From: Nocardioides speluncae | GTDB taxonomy: Bacteria > Actinomycetota > Actinomycetes > Propionibacteriales > Nocardioidaceae | Assembly (NCBI RefSeq): GCF_003121585.1 | Contig: NZ_QEOO01000016.1 | Span: 248,001-312,000 of the forward strand | Length of the DNA stretch: 64,000 nucleotides | Direction of reading: 5' to 3' | Shown: positions 35,591 through 42,636 of the stretch, one piece after another | How the letters are laid out: each line of letters starts with the position of its first letter | Position numbering within the stretch: position 1 is the stretch's first letter | Translations under genes and position numbers: made by a program | Notes under the pieces: model-generated | Seen by the model: only the letters and a program-made list of their open reading frames with translations | Told to the model about the DNA's origin: nothing | The model's database searches: none

Positions 35591-36193
35591 CTATCTCTCG
35601 TGGCTCAGGCGGTGGTGGAGCTGCTCGCGGACGACCGGGTGAACCGAGGCGACCAGGTTGTCGTCGGGCGGCAGCCCGAGTGCGTCGTTCACCGACGCGA
35701 AGGCTCGCCGCAGCGCGGCGAACGTCGTCAGGGCCAGGATCTGCGCGTCGGACAGGCCCAGCCGGCGCAGCGGCGCGACGTTCTCGGCGACGGTGGCGTT
35801 CGGGTCGGCGGTGACCCGGCGGGCCCAGTCGGCGAGCAGCCGGTCGCGCTCGGGCAGCCGGTCGACGTCGCCCCGGAGCACGTCCCGGGCCACCTGCTCG
35901 CCAGCTTTCTCGGCGAGCCGGTCGCCCCACACCAGCGCGCAGTAGCTGTCGCCGAGCGACATCGCCATCGCGGTGATCACCACGGCCCGGTCGCGGGTGT
36001 CCAGGCCGGCCAGCCGCGCCGCCTCGTTGCCGGCGTCCAGCACCTGCCTGTACAGCGCCGGTGCGTGCGCCCACAGCCTGCTGATGTTGGTCACGTAGCC
36101 GCGGTCGGCGAGGTGCTCGGCGTACAGCTGCTGGCCTGCTTCGGTGTCTGGCGCGAGGCCAAGGAACCCGGGCCCGTAGTCGGTTGTCTTCAC
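35591..36193 (-). CDS. Carboxymuconolactone decarboxylase-family protein
   Basis: A 200-residue helical CMD/AhpD-like protein. The core RDRAVVITAMAMSLGDSYCAL holds a single Cys; the second Cys and the usual E-x(11)-C-x-x-C-H motif are absent, so a disulfide-reductase role is doubtful. C-terminal FAALRRAFASVNDALGLPPD matches alkylhydroperoxidase-like homologues. First gene of the operon with OsmC and sirtuin. Confidence 0.8.
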   Translation of the reverse strand: MKTTDYGPGFLGLAPDTEAGQQLYAEHLADRGYVTNISRLWAHAPALYRQVLDAGNEAARLAGLDTRDRAVVITAMAMSLGDSYCALVWGDRLAEKAGEQVARDVLRGDVDRLPERDRLLADWARRVTADPNATVAENVAPLRRLGLSDAQILALTTFAALRRAFASVNDALGLPPDDNLVASVHPVVREQLHHRLSHER

Positions 36194-36230
36194 CCGGACG
36201 ACGCTAGGAGCGGGCGGGCGTCTCGGGCAT

Positions 36231-36256
36231 CGGTGCAGCCGCGCAGCCTGGCACCG
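36231..36256. promoter_or_regulatory. Inverted repeat in divergent promoter region
   Basis: CGGTGC and GCACCG arms 14 nt apart lie between the CMD operon and the hydrolase-LuxR gene. The region is GC-rich, so this may be chance. Confidence 0.25.
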
Positions 36257-36331
36257 CCGTACCGCCGCCGGCTACGCGCAGCCACCCAGTCAGGTACTGG
36301 CCCCGCGCCCGTTCCCGGGTGAAGATGGAGC

Positions 36332-37447
36332 ATGCCCGGACGGTCTGCCCTGCCGCACCCGGTGACCGACCCCGGGCCTCGCCAGGAGCTCCGGTTCTGC
36401 ACCGCGCCCGACGGGGTCAGGATCGCGTACGCCGTACACGGCGAGGGCCCGCCGCTGGTGATCTCGACGTGCTGGCTGAGCCATCTCCAGCACGACTGGG
36501 AGAGCCCGGTGTGGCGGCACTTCCTGGAGTTCCTCGGCTCGATCGCCACCGTGGTCCGCTTCGACGAGCGGGGCTTCGGGCTGTCCGAGCGCGAGATCGA
36601 GGACTTCTCGCTCGAGGCCCGGATCGGCGACCTCGAGGCAGTGGTGGAGGCCGCGGGCTTCGACCGGTTCTCGCTGATGGCGATGGCCCAGGGCGGAGCG
36701 GTGGCGATCAGCTACGCGCACCGGCATCCCGAGCGGGTCGAGCGGCTGGTCTTCTACGGCAGCTCGGCCGTGACGATGCCGGACCCGACGCCGGACGAGC
36801 TCGACCAGGCGCAGGTGTTCGACGACATGGTCCGGGTCGGCTGGGCCCGGCCCGACTCCACCTTCCGCCGGGTCTTCACCACGCTGATGATTCCCGACGG
36901 CGGCGAGCGGGAGATGCGCTGGCTCGACGAGCTGCAGCGGCTCGCGGTCACCCCCGAGACCCTGGTCCGGGCGCGCGTCGGCCGGCGGGACGTCGACGTA
37001 CGGCCCCTGCTCAAGGACCTCTCGGTGCCGGCGCTGATCATGCACTCCCGGCACGACCGGATGCACCCCTTCGCCAAGTCGGTGGAGCTCGCCTCGGCGA
37101 TGCCGGACGCCCGGTTCACGCCGCTCGAGTGCGACAACCACATCGTCCTCGAGGACGACGCGGCCTGGCAGATCTTCGTCAGCGAGATGCTCGCCTTCCT
37201 ACCGCGGCCGGAGCCCGAAGCGGCTGCCGCGTCCACCCTCGGCATCGCCTCGCTGAGCCCCCGGGAGCGCGACGTACTCGTCCTCGCGGCCGAGGGTCTG
37301 GACAACGACGGCATCGCCGAGGCCCTGACCCTGAGCGTGCGCACCGTCGAGCGGCACCTCCAGAACGCCTACCTGAAGCTCGAGGTCCGCGGGAAGTCCG
37401 CCCGCGCCGCCGCCGTCGCGCGCTACCTCAACGCGTCCCGACGCTGA
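36332..37447 (+). CDS. Alpha/beta-hydrolase-like sensor fused to LuxR HTH
   Basis: A 371-residue one-component regulator. Residues about 25-285 are an alpha/beta-hydrolase fold: the strand-4 FDERGFGLSE, acid-bearing HSRHDRMHP and His-bearing CDNHIVLED are present, but the nucleophile elbow reads LMAMAQGGAV, with Ala where the catalytic Ser should be. Residues about 308-365 are a LuxR HTH (LSPRERDVLVLAAEGLDNDG, IAEALTLSVRTVERHLQNAY). This suggests a dead enzyme used to bind an ester- or lactone-like signal. Divergent from the CMD-OsmC-sirtuin operon. Confidence 0.88.
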   Translation: MPGRSALPHPVTDPGPRQELRFCTAPDGVRIAYAVHGEGPPLVISTCWLSHLQHDWESPVWRHFLEFLGSIATVVRFDERGFGLSEREIEDFSLEARIGDLEAVVEAAGFDRFSLMAMAQGGAVAISYAHRHPERVERLVFYGSSAVTMPDPTPDELDQAQVFDDMVRVGWARPDSTFRRVFTTLMIPDGGEREMRWLDELQRLAVTPETLVRARVGRRDVDVRPLLKDLSVPALIMHSRHDRMHPFAKSVELASAMPDARFTPLECDNHIVLEDDAAWQIFVSEMLAFLPRPEPEAAAASTLGIASLSPRERDVLVLAAEGLDNDGIAEALTLSVRTVERHLQNAYLKLEVRGKSARAAAVARYLNASRR

Positions 37448-37754
37448 CGCGATCCCGCCAGTAGCCAGGACGCCGCTTCGTGTGCGCAGTGGCCACGACG
37501 GTGAGGAGGTCGCCGTCGATGAAGTAGATGATCCGATACGGAAAGTCCCGGACGCCTTTCGACCGCACCACCGGCTCGCGGTCCCACCCTGGCCACACCG
37601 GCCACGACTTCGGCGCGTCGATGGCTGCATCGATCGCCTCACGCACTGCTAGCTCGAAACGCGCGCCGACTCCGAACTCACGCTCGTCGTACCAGTCGAC
37701 GTCAGCGACGAACTCGGCCCGGGCTTCCGGATGAAAGTCGAAGCCGGAACTCAT
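37428..37754 (-). CDS. RelE/ParE-family toxin
   Basis: A 108-residue ParE-like toxin: FHPEARAEFVADVDWYDER at the N terminus, RSKGVRDFPYRIIYFIDGD and the C-terminal VVATAHTKRRPGYWRDR are standard for the plasmid-stabilisation family. Such toxins inhibit gyrase or cleave mRNA. It follows its antitoxin gene with a 4-bp overlap and runs 20 bp into the convergent hydrolase-LuxR gene. Confidence 0.9.
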   Translation of the reverse strand: MSSGFDFHPEARAEFVADVDWYDEREFGVGARFELAVREAIDAAIDAPKSWPVWPGWDREPVVRSKGVRDFPYRIIYFIDGDLLTVVATAHTKRRPGYWRDRVSVGTR

Positions 37755-37993
37755 GCTTCGCGCGCGGCCCGTCGCTCAGCCAGCTCGGCAAAGACCTGCT
37801 CGCCCGGAATCGTCTGGACCTCGCCATTGAGAAGGTCGTCGACACGAGAAGCGACCTCGTCGGACCATGCTTCGTCGACCGACTCCTGGTCAGCGACCTC
37901 GACCGAGTCAAGCAGTCGGAGGGCGACGTCCTTGCGCACAGAAGGAGGCAGGGCCAGGCCCGCCTCGTAGAACTCCGATGCGTTCAGCGTCAT
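37751..37993 (-). CDS. Addiction-module antitoxin
   Basis: An 80-residue acidic protein of the addiction-module (PF09720-like) type: LALPPSVRKDVALRLLDSVE, EAWSDEVASRVDDLLNGEVQ, TIPGEQVFAELAERR. It neutralises the downstream ParE-like toxin. No separate DNA-binding domain is evident, which is usual for this small antitoxin family. Confidence 0.88.
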   Translation of the reverse strand: MTLNASEFYEAGLALPPSVRKDVALRLLDSVEVADQESVDEAWSDEVASRVDDLLNGEVQTIPGEQVFAELAERRAAREA

Positions 37994-38048
37994 GCCGGTC
38001 AGTGTACGCCGACCACGACGACCGGCATGCGTCGCGAAAGCTGCTAGG

Positions 38049-38993
38049 TCAGTAGTACCAGGGGTACGGCGACCAGTCGGGGTCGCGCTTCTCGAGGAAC
38101 TGGTCGCGGCCCTCCTGGGCCTCGTCGGTCATGTAGGCGAGGCGGGTGGTCTCGCCAGCGAAGAGCTGCTGGCCGACCAGGCCGTCGTCGGGAAGGTTGA
38201 AGGCGTACTTCAGCATCCGCTGCGCGGTCGGGGACTTGCCGTTGACCAGCCGGCCCCACTCCAGCGCGGTCGCCTCCAGCTCGTCGTGGGGTACGGCGCG
38301 GTTGACGGTGCCCATCCGGACGCCGTCCTCGGCGGAGTACTCCTGGGCGAGGAAGAAGATCTCGCGGGCGAACTTCTGGCCGACCTGGCGGGCGAGGTAC
38401 GCCGACCCGTAGCCGCCGTCGAAGGAGCCGACGTCGGCGTCGGTCTGCTTGAAGCGGGCGTGCTCGGCGCTGGCCAGGGTGAGGTCGCAGACCACGTGCA
38501 GCGAGTGGCCGCCGCCGGCGGTCCAGCCGGGGACCACACAGATCACGACCTTGGGCATGAACCGGATCAGCCGCTGGCACTCCAGGATGTGCAGCCGGGC
38601 GAGCCGGGCCTTGTCGATCGGGCTCGGCTCCTCAGCGCCGGTGTCGGAGCTGCCGGCCTCGACCGCTTCGTACTGGTAGCCGGCCTTGCCCCGGATCCGC
38701 TGGTCGCCGCCGGTACAGAACGACCGCTTGCCGTTCTTGGCCGACGGGCCGTTGCCCGTGAGCAGCACGCAGCCGACGTCGGCGCTCATCCGGGCGTGGT
38801 CGAGGACGCGCAGCAGCTCGTCGACGGTGTGCGGCCGGAACGCGTTGAGTACGTCGGGCCGGTCGAACGCGATCCGGACCGTGCCGTGCGCCAGCGCGCG
38901 GTGGTACGTGAGGTCGGTCAGGTCCTCGAAGCCCGGCACCTCCTTCCACGCCGAAGGGTCGAAGGTCTCGGAGACTCCCGGCAGCGCACTCAT
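38049..38993 (-). CDS. menB: 1,4-dihydroxy-2-naphthoyl-CoA synthase
   Basis: A 314-residue crotonase-fold enzyme of menaquinone biosynthesis, closing the second naphthalene ring from succinylbenzoyl-CoA. Characteristic segments: ALAHGTVRIAFDRPDVLNAF, GNGPSAKNGKRSFCTGGDQR (oxyanion and CoA region), VVCDLTLASAEHARFKQTD, DVGSFDGGYGSAYLARQVGQ and the terminal DPDWSPYPWYY. No other men gene is in the window. Confidence 0.95.
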   Translation of the reverse strand: MSALPGVSETFDPSAWKEVPGFEDLTDLTYHRALAHGTVRIAFDRPDVLNAFRPHTVDELLRVLDHARMSADVGCVLLTGNGPSAKNGKRSFCTGGDQRIRGKAGYQYEAVEAGSSDTGAEEPSPIDKARLARLHILECQRLIRFMPKVVICVVPGWTAGGGHSLHVVCDLTLASAEHARFKQTDADVGSFDGGYGSAYLARQVGQKFAREIFFLAQEYSAEDGVRMGTVNRAVPHDELEATALEWGRLVNGKSPTAQRMLKYAFNLPDDGLVGQQLFAGETTRLAYMTDEAQEGRDQFLEKRDPDWSPYPWYY

Positions 38994-39079
38994 GGCAGCG
39001 AACGTTACCGGCCGCGTCGTCCTACTGAGAGAGCGCTATGGCGCTCGCTGAGGGGACGACCCGGTGCTTGGATGGAGCC

Positions 39080-39514
39080 ATGACGACAGCCGACGAGTAC
39101 GCACCGAGCACGACCGGCTGGGTCCGGCGGCAGGTCGAGCGCTACGAGTCGACGGGCGGCCGCGAGGGCAACAAGGTGACGGGCCGGCCGATCGTGGTGA
39201 TCACCTCGCGCGGCGCGAAGTCCGGCAAGCTGCGCAAGAACCCGGTGATGCGGGTCGAGCATGACGGTGTGTACGCCGCGGTCGGGTCCTACGGCGGCGC
39301 GGTGAAGAACCCCGCCTGGGTCGGCAACTTCCTCGCCGACCCACACGTCCAGCTGCAGGACGGCCCGGAGCCGGCGGCGTACGTCGCACGGCTGGCGAGC
39401 GGCGACGAGCGGGCCATGTGGTGGGAGCGCGCGGTGGCCGCCTTCCCGACCTACGCGGCGTACCAGCGGAAGACCAAGCGCGACATCCCGGTCTTCATCC
39501 TCGAACGGGAGTAG
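39080..39514 (+). CDS. Deazaflavin (F420)-dependent nitroreductase-family protein
   Basis: A 144-residue Ddn-type split-barrel protein: GNKVTGRPIVVITSRGAKSG and KLRKNPVMRVEHDGVYAAVG bind F420, NPAWVGNFLADPHVQLQDG is the family core and PVFILER the end. Reduces quinones or nitroaromatics with F420H2. Start ATG 39080 has GGAG at the right spacing; the upstream in-frame ATG does not. Confidence 0.9.
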   Translation: MTTADEYAPSTTGWVRRQVERYESTGGREGNKVTGRPIVVITSRGAKSGKLRKNPVMRVEHDGVYAAVGSYGGAVKNPAWVGNFLADPHVQLQDGPEPAAYVARLASGDERAMWWERAVAAFPTYAAYQRKTKRDIPVFILERE

Positions 39515-39525
39515 TAGACCCAGAT

Positions 39526-39544
39526 CCACCCCAGGTCGGGGTGG
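39526..39544 (+). terminator. Terminator after F420-type gene
   Basis: CCACCCC-AGGTC-GGGGTGG is a perfect 7-bp stem and 5-nt loop, 12 bp after the stop codon. Confidence 0.65.
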
Positions 39545-39587
39545 CAGCGCTCCTGTCTCCGGACACGTTGATTTCTAGCGTCGAGAC

Positions 39588-40838
39588 ATGACCTTCACCG
39601 CACGCCAGACCACGGCCGGCATCCTCGCCGGCACCACCCTCGCCCTTGCTCTCACTCCGCTCGCCCCCGCCGTCGCGGCGCCAGCTCCGGCTCCGGCACC
39701 TGCGGCTGCGGCTGCGGCTGCGGCGGCCGACCGCGGCGACGTCCTCTCGTCGACCAGGATCCTGCGGCTGACCGTGCCGCAGGCGAAGCGGCTACTGAAG
39801 AACGCGGGCTACCCGACCACGGAGGTACGCCGGCCGCTGGTCGCCTACCGGCTCAAGTACCGGACCATCACCCGCTCCGGGAAGCCCACCCGCGCCAGCG
39901 GTCTGGTCGCCTTCCCGACCACCGGTCCGCGGCGGCTGGAGCCGGTGATCTGGGGCCACGGCACGGTGGCGACGGCCGCCTACGCGCCGTCGACCGACAC
40001 CAGCGACAGGTACCAGCAGGCGGCGGCGCTGGCGTTCGCGGCCGCGGGTTACGCCGCGGTGGCGCCGGACTATCTCGGCCTCGGAACCGGCGACGGCCGG
40101 CCGGCGTACCTCGACAGCAGGACCGAGCGCAGCGCGACCCTCGACCTGCTGACCGCGGCCCGCTCCTTCGCCCGCCGCCACGGACGGCAGCTGGAGCGCG
40201 GCGTCAACGTGGCCGGCTTCTCGCAGGGCGCACACGCCGCGATGGTCGTCGGCCGGGCGATCCAGGAGGGCAAGGCGCCTGGATCCCGGCTGGCGGGCCT
40301 GGCACCGGTCAGCGGCCCGTACGCCGCGATCGAGGCGGAGCTGCCGGCGATGGTGCATGGCGAGGTGATTCCGAAGCTGGCCACCCTCTACCTCGGCTAC
40401 GTGCTCACCTCTTGGGACTGGATGCACGGTCTGTACGGCTCGCCGCAGGAGGCGTTCCGGAAGCCGTACGCCGGCTTCGTGACCGGCCTGTACGACGGCA
40501 CTCACTCCGGTGACGAGGTCTGGAAGCGGATGCCGGACACCCCGGCCGAGCTGCTGACGCCGCGCTGGATGAAGCAGCTGCGGAACCCGACCGGGGCCTT
40601 CCTCAAGGCACTGCGGGCGTACGACGGCACCTGCCGCGGCTGGGTGCCGAAGGCACCGACCCGGATGTTCTACACCGGCGGCGACCGCGAGGTGCCGCCC
40701 ACCAACACCCTGCACTGCGCCAACGACTTCGCACGCTCGGGCTACGCCGTACGCACTCGTGACCTACGGGTCCGCGACCACGTCGGCTCCGGTGCCACAG
40801 GTGCCATCGCGGCCATCCGCTTCTTCCGCAGCCACTGA
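39588..40838 (+). CDS. Secreted alpha/beta-hydrolase, lipase family
   Basis: A 416-residue exported hydrolase. Signal peptide with a hydrophobic TTAGILAGTTLALALTPLAP followed by a long Ala/Pro linker (APAPAPAPAAAAAAAAA). Catalytic features: oxyanion WGHGTVA, nucleophile GFSQGAHAA (about 208), acid in YTGGDREVPP and a late His (RDHVG). Similar to secreted triacylglycerol lipases (LIP family). Its TGA stop is the first three bases of the 31-nt repeat array. Confidence 0.88.
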   Translation: MTFTARQTTAGILAGTTLALALTPLAPAVAAPAPAPAPAAAAAAAAADRGDVLSSTRILRLTVPQAKRLLKNAGYPTTEVRRPLVAYRLKYRTITRSGKPTRASGLVAFPTTGPRRLEPVIWGHGTVATAAYAPSTDTSDRYQQAAALAFAAAGYAAVAPDYLGLGTGDGRPAYLDSRTERSATLDLLTAARSFARRHGRQLERGVNVAGFSQGAHAAMVVGRAIQEGKAPGSRLAGLAPVSGPYAAIEAELPAMVHGEVIPKLATLYLGYVLTSWDWMHGLYGSPQEAFRKPYAGFVTGLYDGTHSGDEVWKRMPDTPAELLTPRWMKQLRNPTGAFLKALRAYDGTCRGWVPKAPTRMFYTGGDREVPPTNTLHCANDFARSGYAVRTRDLRVRDHVGSGATGAIAAIRFFRSH

Positions 40839-41006
40839 CCCGGCTCTTGTCTACGCTCAGGAACGCTGACCCGGCCTGACTTCACACCGAGACGCGCTGA
40901 CCCGGCTCTTGTTCACCGAATTTTCGTCAACACGGGCCGGGTCAGCGCCGACAGACGTGAACACAAGCCGGGTCGGCGTGCTTGGAGGTGAAGACGGGCC
41001 GGGTCA
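40836..41006. repeat. Symmetric 31-nt-period inverted repeat array between convergent genes
   Basis: Three units begin TGACCCGGC at 40836, 40867 and 40898 (period exactly 31) and three inverted units end at 40944, 40975 and 41006 (period exactly 31), all symmetric about 40921, whose centre is AT-rich (GAATTTTCG). Units share the head TGACCCGGC, then a TGTxTTCAC-like block, a variable middle and a GCGC/ACGC end. The outermost heads contain the stop codons of both flanking genes. It could form a large cruciform or nested hairpins and act as a bidirectional terminator; the strict period is unexplained. Confidence 0.9.
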
Positions 41007-41627
41007 GGTGGTGGCGGAGCGGGCGATGGAGCCGGCGAGGGTGACCAGGTGGCCGAGGCGAGCGAGCTCGGAGTCGAGGATCTCGGGGCCGCCGCGGCGG
41101 GCGATGACCACGATCTCGTTGGTGTCCAGCGGGGCGGCGGCGATGACGTTGTCATCGTCGTCGCCGTACACCCGGGCGGCGCGCTTGAGGTCGTGCCACT
41201 CGAACCTCTCGGGAGCGGCGTTGGTGGCGTGCACGATCTCCGCGCCGTTCTCGGTACGCCGGACCCGGGCGCCCCAGTCGGCGCGGAAGGTGGCGGGCAG
41301 CAGGTCGATCAGCCGGTCCAGGGCGGTGGCCGGGTGTGCGGTGAGCTCCTCGACGGCTTCCAGGTCGAGGAAGAGGTTGCCGCCGGCGGCGTACCGAGAG
41401 ATCCAGACCACCTTCACGCCGTCCAGCGAGTTACAGGCCGACACGATCGAGTCCGGCATGGTGCCGGCAGCGGTCTCCAGGAGCACATCGTCGACGGCCA
41501 TGCCGTCGGCGCGGTGTTCGACAATCTCGATCGCATCGATGTCGCCACCGGCCTCACCGATGGCCGACGCGACTCGGCCCAGAGACCCCGGAACGTCCGG
41601 AAGCTCCACGCGCAGCAGGAACGGCAT
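41004..41627 (-). CDS. ACT-domain-like amino-acid-binding protein
   Basis: A 207-residue protein beginning with a clear ACT fold (FLLRVELPDVPGSLGRVASA, IGEAGGDIDAIEIVEH) that binds amino acids in regulatory domains. The remainder (about 85-207) has a second alpha/beta half without recognised motifs, including FEWHDLKRAARVYGDDDDNV. Free-standing ACT proteins like this occur in many actinomycetes; function unknown. Its stop codon lies in the last unit of the repeat array. Confidence 0.8.
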   Translation of the reverse strand: MPFLLRVELPDVPGSLGRVASAIGEAGGDIDAIEIVEHRADGMAVDDVLLETAAGTMPDSIVSACNSLDGVKVVWISRYAAGGNLFLDLEAVEELTAHPATALDRLIDLLPATFRADWGARVRRTENGAEIVHATNAAPERFEWHDLKRAARVYGDDDDNVIAAAPLDTNEIVVIARRGGPEILDSELARLGHLVTLAGSIARSATT

Positions 41628-41749
41628 CTCGCCTCCTCATCCAGCGGACCCCCGACCATAGCCGTCGCGGGTACGGCTAGGTAAAGCGCCTTCCGGGCAA
41701 ATCCGCCTCCCGCCATCATGACCTGCCTGGCCCAGCCCTGGACGGCGAA

Positions 41750-41892
41750 GGGATCAGAGTCTCAGGGATTGGTGTGATCTTTTCACTTTGGCGAATCCGG
41801 CTCCCCCAGCCAGGCACGAGATCCGCCGAACCAACCCGCCAGGCCCGGCGTCAGAGGAGCATCAAGATGAGTTGAGGAATTGGGGGATTCCG
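41750..41892 (+). promoter_or_regulatory. Structured leader with minimal uORF upstream of polysaccharide deacetylase
   Basis: The 265-bp gap before the deacetylase holds a string of complementary elements: TGGCG pairs with a later CGCCA, enclosing a GGCT-CCCCC-AGCC hairpin, and GGATT pairs with AATCC. Near its end GAGGAG (41854-41859) precedes ATG AGT TGA (41867-41875), a two-codon ORF, before the real GGGGG/ATG 41893. It looks like an RNA leader regulating the cell-wall enzyme. I could not match it to the c-di-AMP (ydaO) consensus. Confidence 0.4.
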
Positions 41893-42636
41893 ATGCACCG
41901 AGTGTCCAGGTCATTCAGCATGGCCGCCGCGGCCGCCCTGCTCGTGGTCGTCGGCGTGCTGGTCGCCACCGGCCAGACCACGTCCGCCGCCAAGTCGCCT
42001 GCCCAGGCACCCGCCCAAGCGGCGGAGCGGCCCTACTGCGAGCGCTTCAAGTGCGTGGCGATCACGTACGACGACGGGCCGGCGGCGCCGACCGGCCGCC
42101 TGCTCACGACGCTGCGCCAGAAGCGGGCGAAGGCGACCTTCTTCGTGCTCGGCCAGCAGGTCGCGGCGCGCCCCAAGCTGGCCCGCCGGATCGTCCGCAA
42201 CGGTCACCAGATCGGCGTCCACACCTGGGACCACCCGGACCTGACCCGGCTCAACTCGGCCGGGGTACGCCGGCAGCTGTGGCGAACCATCGATGCGATC
42301 GAGCACGCGACCGACGTCCGCACGCACCTGATGCGGCCGCCGTACGGCGCGACCGACGCCACCGTGAAGGAGGCCGCCCGCCGTGCCAAGCTCGCCCAGA
42401 TCCTGTGGTCGGTCGACACCGAGGACTGGCGCGTCCGCGACGCCGACATCGTCGTCCGCCGAGTGCTGAGCCAGGCCCGCCGGGGCTCGATCGTGCTGAT
42501 GCACGACATCCACCCGACGACCGCGGACGCGGCCGGGCGGATCATCGACGGGCTGCGGGCGCGCGGCTTCCGGCTGGTGACGGTGTCGAAGCTGCTCGGC
42601 GCGACCAAGCCGGGCGAGGTCTACTTCAGCCGCTGA
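41893..42636 (+). CDS. Secreted polysaccharide deacetylase (NodB domain)
   Basis: A 247-residue enzyme with a signal/anchor helix (FSMAAAAALLVVVGVLVATG) and a NodB domain: VAITYDDGP (catalytic Asp pair), ATFFVLGQQV, HTWDHPDLT (zinc H-x(3)-H), RPPYGATD and a late SIVLMHDIHP. It removes acetyl groups from peptidoglycan or chitin-like polymers outside the membrane. ATG 41893 follows GGGGG. Overlaps the convergent recD by 11 bp. Confidence 0.92.
   Translation: MHRVSRSFSMAAAAALLVVVGVLVATGQTTSAAKSPAQAPAQAAERPYCERFKCVAITYDDGPAAPTGRLLTTLRQKRAKATFFVLGQQVAARPKLARRIVRNGHQIGVHTWDHPDLTRLNSAGVRRQLWRTIDAIEHATDVRTHLMRPPYGATDATVKEAARRAKLAQILWSVDTEDWRVRDADIVVRRVLSQARRGSIVLMHDIHPTTADAAGRIIDGLRARGFRLVTVSKLLGATKPGEVYFSR

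Noticed and set aside
39005..39529. Minus-strand ORF of 174 codons opposite the F420-type gene
   Set aside because: The plus-strand protein has clear Ddn-family motifs and a proper ribosome-binding site; the reverse frame has neither.
40836..41006. CRISPR array
   Set aside because: Units are in two opposite orientations, only the first part of each unit is conserved, there are no unique spacers of constant length between full repeats, and no cas gene is nearby.
41750..41892. c-di-AMP (ydaO) riboswitch
   Set aside because: The conserved GAACCCG...CAGCTAACC-type core is missing, so only a generic structured leader is claimed.
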